A program made the position numbers and the translations under genes. Positions 36,860 through 49,143 of a DNA stretch of 64,000 nucleotides are shown here, one piece after another. Position 1 is the stretch's first letter, and each line of letters begins with the position of its first letter. The DNA comes from Hysterangium stoloniferum. Lineage: Eukaryota; Basidiomycota; Agaricomycetes; Hysterangiales; Hysterangiaceae. The stretch spans positions 1,302,001-1,366,000 of the forward strand of contig WHVD01000004.1 in assembly GCA_015178975.1 (NCBI GenBank), in the 5' to 3' direction. The notes below the pieces were generated by a model. It had not been told where the DNA came from. It did no database searches and saw only the letters and a program-made list of their open reading frames with translations.

Positions 36860-37489
36860 TGTGAGAGGTATGGCGAAATACACTCAGGAAATATAGTCGG
36901 ATGAGCTCTTACTATATCTCCTTTATTATTTCTATTTTCTCTCTTTTATTATATCTATAATTAGTTCGACGACCTATGTATGTGGTACATCGACTCTTGT
37001 GGGTGCACACACGCCAGACTTATGTATTCTAGCGCCCGTAGTTTAGAACTCAGACACTTTTTACACCGCAATCACGACTTACTCAGACACCTGTTAGTGT
37101 CCTGTAAGTTGTGATTGGTGTATCATCTCGGCCATCACAGACGGGCTTTAGCTACTCATTCAATCTGAGTTTCGAACTGTACCAGTCGAAACTCAATCCT
37201 TATCTCAACCCGCGTGGACTACATCCACGCTACTCTATTATTCAACTCTCTAACTACTCTACTTGCACTCGAGCAGTCGTCCAGAATTGTACTTAACAGT
37301 CAATTCTACTTATTCGTTCTAGCTATCTACCTTACTTTAGATAGCTACTTCTCTCTACCGTATTGAACTAAGTAGTCAATACGCATTCAGTCTGTATTAG
37401 ACTTAGACAGTCAATACATTGTGGTATCGTACCTAAACGGTCAATATTCTTCGTATATAGAACGGTTAGAACTTCTACCACTCTTCACA
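36860..37489 (+). repeat. Solo LTR, family A
   Basis: 630 bp, TGTGAGAGGTATGG...CTCTTCACA, flanked by CCACC and CCGCC (four of five bases match). Interrupts F unit 1. Close to the copies at 2870 and 24101. Confidence 0.9.
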
Positions 37490-37697
37490 CCGCCGCTGCA
37501 GCAGACCACACCTGATCCGCTACCATTGCTACTGCAACAGACCCCACCCCATCTGCCACTGCTGACCACATTCCACCCACATACACAACTACCTCTGGTG
37601 GCGAGGGATCAGTGGCCTCGATGTGGGCCCCAGGAAACCTGGCTGTGGATTTTCACACGAAGGAAGAATAGATGACCTCTGGTCTGCATTTCACTCA

Positions 37698-37870
37698 ATG
37701 AAGAGGCAGACCCAGGGGGGGCTTGCCACCACCGCCAAACTGCTGCAATCCATAGATACAGTTGCCTCTGGTGGTGAGGGACTGGAGGCCTCACCACCAG
37801 ATGCAGCTGTATCTATGGATGGCATCGGTTTGGCGGTGGTGGCAAGTCCCCCCTCAGTCTGCCTCTTCAT
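37698..37870. repeat. Palindrome in F unit 1
   Basis: Arms of about 64 bp (37698-37761 and 37807-37870), close to perfect complements, around a 45-bp centre. Both arms derive from the C-terminal repeat of the F protein (the GLPPPP/CHHRQ region). Confidence 0.8.
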
Positions 37871-39192
37871 TGAAAAGGGAAGAAGCCAACATCTGGGCCA
37901 CATCGCATTCGATGAAGAGGCAGAAAGGGGGGAGGTGGAGCTAATGCAAGGAGAGGTCAAACTAACCCAGTAGTTGGTAGTTTTCATTTTCATTTTTGTT
38001 TTTCTTCCCTTTTTCTTCTATTATTTCTGCCCTCCTATTTACTTTCCTTGGCTTATTGGCTCGGCTGGTTCTGGCTCTTGTCTCTGAGAACAAGGTATGC
38101 CATTGTTCACCTTCTGCCTTAGTCTACCTGTTTGCTGTCATGTAGCTGTGTCTGTTTTGTGAGTATTGTGTCTTCGGAGTCTCCTAGGCCACAGGCTGCT
38201 GTGTAAGCCTTTGGGATATTGCTATGAGGATGTGCTGCACGCTGGATGATTAAACGTATGTCCTTTGTGTTAAGACAGCGGAGTCTACTCTAATGAATGT
38301 GTTCTTTCTTTCTTCATCTTTCAACGGCTTGGGTGCAATGGGGGCATCTGTGCAAGGGATTACTGCCAATTCCCAACTGGTTGGGTGTGCACGATTCTCA
38401 CATTTTTATTTTCATTTCTTCTAACACATTTTATTTTCAGTCCCATTGGGTAGGACAGTTTCAGCATCCACCTTTGGCAAATATTGGCATTGAGGCCTAC
38501 CGAGTGGACTCGAGGCTGGATGGAGCAACCTGCAGAAAGCATTCAAACGATACCCGGTGGGTTTTATTGTCCTGTGTATTGTATAATTTGGGTACTGATC
38601 CCATTCTACTCCCACCCTTTTGACGCAGGATGTCAAGACTGGCTACTGACTTAGATTTTTATAGTCTTCCCTTGGCACTGACTTCTGGCTTTCGTGGCAA
38701 ATTGTCTAGGCTTTGACTTTTCATTCATTTATCGACCTTTGTATGTCCAAATATTGGTTCATATGCTTATCTTCTGAAATTTTAACTGATTTTTTATTAA
38801 TTTGTTAGCATCCTACCTTGGAGCGTATCACCTAGTACAGGAAACGGCGACCCTGCATCGATGTTACTGTGGGTTTCTCTCACTCCAGTAACATCATGCT
38901 CTCATACTCACCTCATCCTATCTCAAGTGGCCCCCAAGGAATGGTTTTGTTGTCTGTTGGAAGCACTCCTCTAGTCGTCCCATATGGTCTTGAGAGGTTG
39001 GTCTTGTACAAGGCCTCTCACCGCACTCTATGTCTCTTTAAGGGTGTAGCCTGCCTACGAGTCTGACTGAGATTTCTGTGAGTTTCTGTTCATGGTAAAA
39101 CGTTTCATATTTTAATCTGACCTGTCGTTTAGACACAAAACTACTAACAGACAGACTTTCAAATCCAGCGACGTTCTTGAAGTTCATGAGGT

Positions 39193-40809
39193 ACTGGCAT
39201 ACGGTCGAATAGAGGAGCGGTGGGCTGGAAATGATGGTAGGACAGAAATGGAGGTACTGGTAGGAGTTGGGATACTGATGAACAGTCAGGACAGTTTTGG
39301 ACTTATAAATTGGTCTGGGCTAAACCTACTAGCTCCAAGGAGGAGTAAGTCAATGGATGGTGAGGGAGAACCAGAGGGGCCACCAATAGAGACTTTACAA
39401 TAGGAAATATAGTTGTTTTAATAGTGACATAGATAATCAGTCTTAAAACAACAGAAAATGAGGAAAAAATGGGGGTTCTGGAAATGTAACAAAGGTATTG
39501 GGCCAGCAAGGATGACTATAGGTTGGAGAGGCCAAAATACAACGGGAAAGCTAAAAAGAAAGAAAAAAGGGACATAGGGTGACAAGGAGTAATGGTAATG
39601 TGTCCAAGGGTATCAGTATTGATAATCCTTTGGAGGTCTGGCAGTGTGGATATTAGATAACTAGAGGTGGTGTTTGGCAACATTGGCATTCCAAGGGGCT
39701 GGTTTGTTGAGTGCATAGTCACTAGTCCCTTTGTAAGGTGGATGTCCCATCATCTAGCCATAAGTCAGTGTGCCAAAAGGACACAAGTGAGGTGGAAAAC
39801 TGAAAACAGGATGAGTATAGGTCTGGCCTTAAACATAAAAAGATTTAAAAAGTTTCAACAGACTGTATATTGAAAAGGTAACCAACAAGAAATCATGAGA
39901 TTGCATTGGGAAACCATTTCACAGTTGTTTCTAAATGCATTCATGCTTTCAGGCACAAAGGTACATGAGATCATCAATATCAAGGCAAATGTCCCATATG
40001 AGGATGTAATTGAAAGTATTTTTGGTGTTGGCACTCTTGTAGATTGCTGGCCCAAAAAATGGCCATCTGTTTTTGTTTAGCTTTCAATGGATAAGAAGAC
40101 AGCCTACATATCTCTTTGGGAATCAGGCAAAATGGGATACTTTGATTAAAATATATCCAGCAGAGATTGCAAAAAAGGGTGAGAATGCCACAGCAGAGGT
40201 TGTTTTTCCTGAAGCAGTGAGTGTCTTTCTAGTTGCTTTGTCATGGTTTATACTGACTACAATACTTTCTTGCAGACTTCTAGTTTTATGAAGAGCTTTG
40301 GGTTGATAAAAAGAAAAACTCTGGACCAATCAAAAGCAAAACAAAAGGCAAGAAAGGTCCAACAATAAATTATTTTATCAATTCAGGCACTGAGTCAGTT
40401 GATGTAGAAGAGTATGCCCATTATACATGGCCATACAAAGAAGCCGAAAAATGACTGATGGAAAATCTGCTGCAGTGTCAGCCTTGCAAGGCTAATGGTT
40501 TCCTTTGCATGCCCAACAAGTCTGGGAACCGTGGAAAGATATCCTTGTCAATGCTTCATGCATGGGCAAATGCAATGGTAATTATTGAACTTAATAGTGC
40601 ATATCTTATAAAACTCACTCAGTGATGATCAGCTGGCCAATCCAACTGCCACTACAGTGACCAATCCACCTCACACTGATGTGTTTTCTGACTATCACCA
40701 TGATCTTGGTGAGAAGCAGCTGGATATTATCCACCACAGTAGAGCACACACTATTCAAGATGTGCAACCCTCAGCCATGTTGGCTGCCCCTCAATTCAAT
40801 GGAATGAAG
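39193..40809. other. Unassigned repeat-like DNA
   Basis: CpG-poor. A plus-strand frame at 39895-40080 reads ETISQLFLNAFMLSGTKVHE and on to CWPKKWPSVFV, which looks like a piece of a real protein, followed by KKTAYISLWE in another frame near 40090. Family not recognised; probably a decayed transposon or gene fragment. The rest shows no coding signal. Confidence 0.35.
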
Positions 40810-42341
40810 TGTTCAGTTGCATGCAGGGCTTAGTGGAGGGTTTCTGGAGAAACCCATGGGTATTCCAGTAGGACTTGGCTTCAGCTTATAGGCTGCACCC
40901 TTGCGAGATCATGGGCTCCAATTTCAGGCAAGCAGACGGGAATCCCGGGGAGTCTGGGAGTATTTGGTGGGTTGAGAGGTCAGAGGGTCAATTGTGGGAA
41001 TCCTGCAGAGGTCAAGGGGTCGGGTGTTACGACCGTGTCGCAACCCTATCGGTCCCGAGGTTATTGCCACTTGTCAACGACAAGTCATCCTCTCGGAAAC
41101 TATCGGCCCCGAAGCTGACGAATGTTTCGCGAAGATCAAACTCCATTTACGCCCACGTCAAAATAACTTGTATTGTCTGGTCAAACTTTGATACGTCCCC
41201 TTTATTATGTTGATCCGTCCAATCTTATGTTTCGCATATGTCTAGCCATATTTGTAGTCCTTGAACTATTTCCTTTTATCGTAATCCCGCTCTCGGTTAT
41301 CATCGGCCTCCGAACTAATCATAAACTTCCCGTTCCTAGTCAAGCTTATTGTTAATACCGTGTTCCGCCCTTCTCCCCATTAGTATTTTCCAGACACCTG
41401 TTACTTGTATATGAACCCGCTGTAGTTGTAGTCACTAGGCAATCAGAATATCGACTCAGAATACCCTCATACGCCTGTATCAGTCTCATACTAAGAATCC
41501 CCCCATCCGCCTTCGCGTGCGCTCGCCCACTCCCGGCCCCGACCCCTTGGCCCGACGCTCGACTCGTCCTTCAATTCCGATCGGTATCATGCCGAAAGGT
41601 ACTCATTAGGATTAGTCTTCGCCCGTCCAAAATTTAAGGACATCCTACAGATATTTGCGAGGGCGCAGCACATAAGCTGAAGCCAAGTCCTTCCAATCGG
41701 TCCCTGTCGGCCACCGACATTAGTCAGTTTTTAGTTCTTAACATCGGGTAGTGATGGGTCAGAGGTTGAGCATTTAAATAGGTCAGAGCCTGTGGGCTCT
41801 GATGAGGTAAATAGCAGTGTGTTTCAAAGAGAGGAATAGAGTGGAAATGTACTGAGATTACTGGGGGAATTTAAGCTGATTTTCTGATTAGATTGTATGT
41901 ACAACATCTGCCAGACTATATAGACTCTGGAATGTATGTATATTATACCAAATCCAGTAATAATGAGATCCAAACAAGTAATCATGAAACGAGATAAGTA
42001 AACACCAAATTAGGTGTTAGGAACTGAATGGAACAGAGGCAGAGTCAAAACATGACAGGTCATTAGACCATAATGGGAATGGGGCTCAGTTAGAGAGCTG
42101 TCAGGTCATCTGGGTGGAGCCTGGTGACTGGTGCATGGAATGGGGTCAGACATAGACAGGCTTTGGTGTGCATGGGTCCTGGTGGGGTCCAGTGACTGAT
42201 GCACGAGAAACAGAGGATTGGGCATAGACAGGCTTGATGTCCAGGTCCCAGTGGGTTTTCTGGTTTAGCTGTAACTTGATATAGCAAGTCAGGTGCATGT
42301 AGGATGGGGTCCGGAGCCTGGCGGGTTTTCCAGTCCTATCA
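40810..42341 (-). repeat. Solo LTR, family C (old), interrupted by LTR B
   Basis: Net length about 810 bp after removing the inserted LTR B and its duplication. In LTR sense it begins TGATAGGACTGG and ends GCATGCAACTGAACA. Flanks TGAAG and TGCAG differ by one base, as expected of an aged duplication. Shared hairpin segment at 40871-40904. Confidence 0.8.
41025..41743 (+). repeat. Solo LTR, family B (copy 3)
   Basis: 719 bp with perfect TCGGG duplications (41020-41024 and 41744-41748), inserted in the older family-C LTR. Hairpin segment at 41657-41690. Confidence 0.95.
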
Positions 42342-42569
42342 TGCAGATTCTACAAGTGAATTGCCACATCAAGTACGTAGGTGATAATAGGAGAAAATGC
42401 AGTAACCCTAGTTATGCCATTGCATCAGTCTGATAGATTTGTGGAGGGGCAAAGAAATTTCAAGAACTGTTATTCCACATGTGATTTAGATGTTGAACAT
42501 CTAATTGTAAGCACAGCACAGAACGCCGCAAACGAAAACAATGAAATGAAAGCACACTATGGTGTGTAG
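42342..42569. other. Unassigned spacer
   Basis: Between the family-C LTR and the tail of F unit 2. No feature seen. Confidence 0.4.
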
Positions 42570-45210
42570 AACGTAATCCGGTGATGAAGCTGAAAACCCC
42601 CCTTCGACGTGACTCCTGCACAACCAATTACGTTACAATTTCTCTTTATTTCACTAGAACAATAGAATTATTCCTATAAACAGTTTCGCAGCAGGTTGAT
42701 TGGCAATTTTCACCAATAACTGATAAGAATTTTATTGTACGAGCAAGTGACCTTGATAGCAGCAGCATAACGAAGCAAACAGAACAAACAAGCAGAAGAA
42801 AACAAATAAAACAGAACAGACTCAACAAATCAGACTCAACAAAAAAAAAAACAAAAAAATTGATCGGAAGAGTAAACAAGAAAGTAAAGTCATCATAAAG
42901 AAACCTTGGGGGTCGGTTGGTTCACCCTGTTAACTTTAAGAACGTCGCCTGATTTGAAGTCTATCTGTTAGTAGCTCCAGTGTCGTCTAAAGGGGAGGTC
43001 AGATTACAGTATCAAAAATTTTACCATCAACGGAGACTTGCCGAAATCTCAGTCGGACTCGTAGGCAGGCTACACCCTTAGAGAGACATAGAGTGCGGTG
43101 AGAGGCCTTGTACGAGTCCAACCTCTCAATGCCATATAGGACGACTAGAGTACTTCCCACGGAAAACAAAACCATTCCTTGAGGTCGCTTGAGATCCGAT
43201 GAGATGAGTATGCAAGCATAGTTTTACTGGAGCGAGAGAAACTCACAGTTACATCGATGCAGGGTCGCCGTTCGCCGGATTGACCCGTACCAGGTAGGAC
43301 ACTAACGAATAAATAAAAAAATACGTTAAAATGTGAGGAGATAGGCATACGAGCCTATATTTGCACTGACAATGGTCGATAAATGAATAAAATCCAAAAT
43401 AGATAAAGAAAAGAAACTAGACAATTTGCAGCACCAAGGGAAGACTAAAGAAATTGAAGCCAGTGGCCAATCTTGACGTCCTGTGTCAAAACTGTGGGAG
43501 TATAATGGGGTCAGTACCCAAATTGCGCGATAGATGCGACTATAAGAACCCACCGAGTATCGTTTTGAATTGTTCCTGCAGGCCTCCATCCAGCCTCGAG
43601 TCTGCTCAACGCCAATGTCGCCTATTTGCCGACGGTAGATGCGGAAACCGTCCTACCTTGGCGGCTGTACTGAAAAAAAAAATGCGTTAGAAGAAATAAA
43701 AACAATCGTGAGAATCGTGCATGCCCAACCGGTGTGGATGGAATTGGTTCAACGGTGGCAGTGGATGGAATCGGTTCAGGGATGGAATCAGTTCAGCAGT
43801 GGTGGCAGATGTAATGTAAATCTGACCTATTCTAGACTCTGGATCAACCTGCGGACCATCAATGGAACCACATGAAGAGGCGCTCATATGGCGGGACATC
43901 TCTTCATAATTGAATACATCATTGTTGTCCTCGTGGATGTTCTCAAGAAGATGAGTGTCTGCAGGGGCCACCGGTTGTGATCCCTTGAGTGTGTCGGCGC
44001 TGTTGACTGTGGCTTGAATGCGCGCGCGGCGAACAGTGATAGGATTGCGGATCATGAGGACGGGGACAAGGAGGGGGGATGACATGAGGTCGTCTGCAAG
44101 AGAATATGACCGGCGCGCAGAGACCGTGCAGATACATCCCAAAACAGATTTCAGCAACTTATACCCAATAGTGACTGTGATGTTAAGCAACCAAAACAAC
44201 ATCATTCCCGCGGCTCGTGCTACGACGCACAACGCTTGATGGCAAACGTTCCAAACATGTCTGTGGAGAAACACCACAATGAGTGGTGTAACTACAACAT
44301 ATTGGAACGTCGCTGTGATCCTAAATGTGCAGCTTGTCAATGACCGGGACATAAATGAGGGAATGGGGATATACTTTGAAGTAAACATGGGGTAAGCCTC
44401 AAGAGTGTTCAACAACGGAGAACAAATGGATGACCTGATCTATAACATCTGCGGGCATCGGACTCTGAGCCAGCATCCCCCAGAGAGAGCCCCTGACAGG
44501 GGCGAGGCTACGGACATGGTTAGATTACCTGATGTGTTGCTAAATAAACAGATGACTGGCTCACCTTTGGCGATAGCAGGACGTAGCACCAGCTGTGAGG
44601 AGACATTGACAGGCAACAAGTAGACAATAACATTCGCGTAGTACGGGTCAATCTTCCCTTCTATCACAATTTTGAAAAGTGCCATGAGTTTTGAGGAAGA
44701 GGAAACATCCGCTACGGGAGCAAGAGGGAGCGATGAACTGAAGAGCTTCTTCGTCACAAAGCTGAAAAACTACAGGAGGCTCCACTGATAGAGTGGGCAC
44801 CAAAAAATAACGAGTAACTTGTGAAGAACATATCCGCACATCTGAATGTAAGAGGCGAGGGAAACAGTAAGAGTGTGTGTCGCAAAGCAACGGATATGGG
44901 CAATGAGTTCAGCAGCTTGAGGGTAATGGGAAAGTCGCGGAATACTATACGGGGGGACATTAAGGCAACGTGTGGAGATGAGGGAGATGAACCTACAATG
45001 TGCCTTTTGCAAGTATTTTCACCGCATAAAGAAGGAGAATGGCAACATTGGCCCAAGGTCCAATGTTGTGAGCCATAGCTTTGACCATGGCGATGATTTC
45101 GGAGGGTTGTAAAATTTCAGTAGTTGGGGTTGAGAGCAAGGATGAGGTTGCGAGTGGACTATGATCTCCGACAACAGAATAAATATTACTACCTTCATTC
45201 TATTCACAGG
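42570..45210 (-). pseudogene. F unit 2: degenerate spliced gene for unknown membrane protein
   Basis: Minus-strand copy. Recognisable in order: the end of the N-terminal exon (SEIIVHSQ, about 45170), the FPITLKLLNSLP region (about 44940), the membrane exon (44415-43687, still open) and the C-terminal part (43300-43050). The 3' tail at 42900-42570 matches 45790-45455 of unit 3. It lacks the first exons and the repeat-rich inverted C-terminal block of unit 3. Coding capacity as a whole is doubtful. Confidence 0.5.
43687..44415 (-). CDS. Open membrane exon of F unit 2
   Basis: 242 codons without interruption. The same frame is recognisable in units 1 and 3, which argues that it is the real coding frame. 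Hydrophobic stretches (YVVVTPLIVVFL; GMMLFWLLNITVTIGYKLL) predict one or two membrane segments, followed by a hydrophilic tail with an acidic block (HEDNNDVFNYEEMSRHMSAS) whose variants are repeated in units 1 and 3. No known domain. The last 25 residues probably read into an intron. Confidence 0.45.
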   Translation of the reverse strand: MLNTLEAYPMFTSKYIPIPSFMSRSLTSCTFRITATFQYVVVTPLIVVFLHRHVWNVCHQALCVVARAAGMMLFWLLNITVTIGYKLLKSVLGCICTVSARRSYSLADDLMSSPLLVPVLMIRNPITVRRARIQATVNSADTLKGSQPVAPADTHLLENIHEDNNDVFNYEEMSRHMSASSCGSIDGPQVDPESRIGQIYITSATTAELIPSLNRFHPLPPLNQFHPHRLGMHDSHDCFYFF

Positions 45211-45454
45211 TGTGAGTGAAATTAAATACCGGAATTTTAGTGTCAGCCAATGCTCTCTGTTGCAATACCAGACTAGGTTTGTCCCCGATTCTAGCCCTTC
45301 CCAACCAGGGTCCAGAGCTGGAAAACGACAACGTATCGATGCCGACTAAACGGAAAAAGCTCCGTACTCCTCGCAAGGACCGCACGCCCTCAAAAGCGCG
45401 GGCTTGCAAAGAGCTCCAATGGCAATGGCGTTGGTAAGATTCCAAACATCTGTC
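45211..45454 (+). other. Spacer between F units 2 and 3
   Basis: Contains a short plus-strand basic frame (KRKKLRTPRKDRTPSKARA, about 45342-45410) of unknown origin. No homologue in the window. Confidence 0.3.
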
Positions 45455-47556
45455 CACCAACTTCCGACGTGACTAATGCACAACCAACTACGTTACAATT
45501 TATATTTCATTTCACGAGAACGATAGAATTCTTCCTATAAAACAGTTTCGCAGCAGGTTGATTGCGTTTTCGCCAATAATTGGTAGAAATTTTATTTTAC
45601 AAGCAGTGACCTGGATACCAGAGCAATTAACGGCAGAGCAAAGTTGCAGCATAGCGAAACACAGAACAAAACAACCAGAACAAAACAAGAAACAAAACAG
45701 ACTACAAAACAAAACAATGAAATTGATCGGAAAAACCAACAAGAAATTAAAGTTATCAACACAAAGAAACCTTGGGGGGGCTCGGTTGGTTCACCTCGTG
45801 AACTTCAAGAACGTCGCTGGATTTGAAGGTCTGTCTGTTAGTAGTTTCGTGTCGTCTAAACGAGAGGTCAGATTAAAATATGAAAACTTTTACCGTGAAC
45901 GGAAACTCACTGAACTCTCAGTCGGACCCGTAGGCAGGCTACACTCTTAAGGAGACATAGAGTGCGGTGAGAGGCCTTATACGAGTCCAACCTCTCAAGA
46001 CCATATGGGGATGACTAGAGGAGTGCTTCCGACAGACAACAAAACCGTTCCTTGGGCATCACTTGAGATGGGATGAGGTGAGTATGAGAGCATAATTGTA
46101 CTGGAGCGAGAGGAACTCACAGTTACATCGATGCAGGGTCGCCGTTTGCCAGATTGACCCGTACTAGCTGATACGCTCCAAGGTAGGACGCTAACAAATT
46201 AGTAAAAAATCCATTAAAAATTCAGAAGATAAGCATACGAGGCAATACTTGGACATACAAAGGTTGATGAATGAATAAAAAGTCAAAACCTAGACAATTT
46301 GCCACGAGAGCCCGAAGTCGGCGCCAAGGGAAGACTGTAAAATCCAAGTCAGTAGCCAGTCTCGACGTCCTGCGTCAAAGTGTGGGAGTAGAATGGATCA
46401 GTACTGAAATTATACAATACATAAGACAATAAAACCCACCGGGTATCATTTGAATGCTTTCTGCAGGTGCTCCATCCAGCCCCGAATCCGCTCGGTAGGC
46501 CTCAACGCCAATATTTGCCAAAGGTGGATGCCGAAACTGTCCTACCTGGTTACAGGGCTGAAAACAAAAAATGCGTTAGAAGGAATGAAAACAAGTGTGA
46601 GAATCATGCACACCCAACCAGTCGGGAATTGGGAGTAATCCCTTGCACAGATGCCCCATTGCACCCAAGCCGCTGAAAGACGAAAAAAGAACACATTCGT
46701 TAGAGTAGACTCTGCTATCTTAAGACAAAGAACGTACGTTTAGTCATCCAGCGTGCAGCACATCCTCAGAGTGATGCCCCAAAGGCTTGCACAGCAAGCC
46801 CGTGGCCTAGGAGACTCCGAAGACACAATACTCACAAAACAGACACAGCTACATGACAGCGAATAGGTAAACTGAGGCAGGAAGGTGAACAACGGCGCAC
46901 CTTGTTCTCAAAGACAAGAGCCAGAACCAGCGAGCCGATAACCCAAGGAAAGTAAATAGGAGGGCAGAAATAATAAAAGAAAAAGGAAAAAAAAAAGGAA
47001 AACGGAAACGACAATGAAAATGAAACAAAAACAAAAATGAAAATGAAAATAAAAACGAAAATGAAAATGAAAACTACCCTCTACTCGGCTAGTTTGACCT
47101 CTGCTTGCGTTAGCTCCGCCTCCCCCCTTTCCGCCTCTTCATCGAATGCGATGCGGCCCGGGGGGAGGCTTGTTCCTTGTTAGTACGCTGGTTTCCCGGG
47201 GCCCATATCGAGGCCTCCAATCCCTCACCACCAGAGGCAGCCATATTTATGGATGCCAGCGGTTTGGTGGCGGCGGCAAGCCCCCCCTTGGTCTGCTTCT
47301 TCATTGAATGAAATGCAGACCAGAGGTCATTGATTTCTTCCTGGGTGTCAAACTCCACAGCCTGGTTTCCCAGGGCCCACATCGAGGCCTCCGATCCCTC
47401 GCCACCAGAGGCAGTTAAATCTGTGGGTGGAATGTGGTCGGCGGTGGCGGATGGGGTGAGGTCTGCTGCAATCGTGGTGGTGACAGATGGGTGTGGTCTG
47501 CTGCCGTAGCAATGGTAGCGGATGGGGTGTGGTCTGCTGCAGTGGTGGTGTCGGTG

Positions 47557-48020
47557 GCCAAACCTACTATATCCACTGCCGCTGCCACTGAAGCAGATAC
47601 CACTCCATCCACCACCCACAGCGCAGCAGACCCTACACCATCCGCTACCACGGCTACTGCAGCCGACCCCACAGTGGACAGTGTCAATACATTTGGCGGA
47701 GCGCAGCAGGTCGCCCCTGAGAACATCAATCAGGACGACGATGACGTTTTCAATTATGAGGAGATGTCCCGGGACATGAGTGCCTCTTCCAACGCCGATG
47801 GAAGGCTCATCCGGCGGGTCGTCTCTTCATTGAAAAAATTGTCCTTGTCCTGATTGATGTTCTCAGGGGCGACCTGCTGCACTCCGCCGAATGTATTGAT
47901 GCTGTCCACTGTGGGGTCGGCTGCAGTAGCCGTGGTAGCGGATGGGGTGGGGTCTGCTGCGCTGTGGGTGGTGGCGGATGGAGTGGCGTCTGCTTCAGTG
48001 GCAGCGGCAGTAGGTTTGGC
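47557..48020. repeat. Inverted repeat in F unit 3 coding region
   Basis: Left arm 47557-47736 and right arm 47847-48020 are about 90-95% complementary, around a 110-bp centre. Each arm encodes the same Thr/Ala repeat (ADPTVDSINTFGG and PENINQD) on opposite strands, so long open frames exist in both directions. Confidence 0.85.
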
Positions 48021-49143
48021 GTTGGAAGAGGCGCTCATCTGGCGGATCATCTCTTCATTGAAAAAATCGTCCTTGTCCTCATTGATGCTCTCAGGGGCGC
48101 CCTGCTGTGCTCCGCTCACTGTGTTGATGCTGTTGGTTGTGGCGTGAATGCACGCGTGGCGAACGGCGAACGGCGATAGGATTGCGGATCATGAGGATGG
48201 GGACAAGGGGGGATGACATCAGGTCGTCTGCAAGAGAATATGACCGGTACGCTGAGACTGTACAGATACATCCCAAAACAGATTTCAGCAACTTAAACAT
48301 AATTGTCGCTGCAATTTTGAGCAACCAAAACAACATCATTCCTGCGGCTCATGCCACAAAGCACAACGCTTGATGACAAACATTCCAAATGGGTCTGCGG
48401 AGATACATTACCATAAGTGGTGTAACTACGACGTATCCGAATGTTGCTGTGATCCTGAATGTGCAGCTTGTCAATGACCGGGACATAAATGAGGGGATGG
48501 GGATATACCTTGAAGTAAACATGGGGTAAGCCTCAAGAGTGTTCAACACGAGAACAAATGGATGATCTGATCTATAACATCTGCGGGCATCGGACTCTGA
48601 GCCAGCATGTATGGGATGGCAGGCAATATCTTCCAGAGAGATCCCCTGACAGGGGTGAGGCTATGGACATGGTTAGATTATGGGATGGCTGTTAAATAAA
48701 TGGATGACTGGCTCACCTTTGATGATAGCAGGAACATAACATCAGCTGTGAGGAGACATTGACAGGCAACAAGTTGACAAGAATGTTGATGTAATATGGC
48801 TCAATCTTCGCTCCTATCATAACCTTGAAAAGTGCCATGAATTTTGAGGAAGAGACACATCCGCTACAGGCGCAGGAAGCAGCAATGGACCGAAGAGCTT
48901 TTCCGCCACAAAGCTGAGAAACTTCAGAATGCTCCACCGATGGAGTGGGAACCAAGAAACCACAAGTAACATGCAAGGGCTATATTCGCACATATTAACG
49001 TAGGAGGCAATGGAAACAGCGAGAGTGTGTGTTGCAAAGCGACGGAGGTGGGCAATGAGTTCAGCAGCTTGAGGGTAATGGGAAAGTCGCGGAATACTAT
49101 TCGGGGGACATTAAGGTTATGTGTGGAGACGAGGAAGATGAAC

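Larger units (their letters stand above)
35625..39192 (+). pseudogene. F unit 1: degenerate spliced gene for unknown membrane protein
   Basis: Plus-strand copy of the unit also present at 45210-42570 and 50061-45455 (minus). It keeps GT...AG intron-like junctions, for example before ATGTTATAGATCAG near 36186 and after a CR-rich exon near 36050. The equivalents of the conserved membrane exon (VIDKLHIQDHSNI frame, 36240-36480) and of the C-terminal part (38820-39065, ending VACLRV) are recognisable, but no frame runs through and the N-terminal exons are lacking. A solo family-A LTR (36860-37489) interrupts the repeat-rich C-terminal region, and a 173-bp palindrome lies at 37698-37870. No family recognised. 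A lineage-specific host gene family is the simplest reading; cargo of a transposon is possible. Confidence 0.5.

Noticed and set aside
3064-37296. A 61-codon frame (MIGVSSRPSQTGFSYS...) seen in several family-A LTRs
   Set aside because: Explained by LTR homology. The diverged copies at 7915 and 21538 do not keep it as a protein.
13141-41355. A 60-codon frame (MSGQTLIRPLYYVD...) repeated in all three family-B LTRs
   Set aside because: The copies are recent and near identical, so a shared frame needs no selection. It lies inside the LTR with no sign of coding use.
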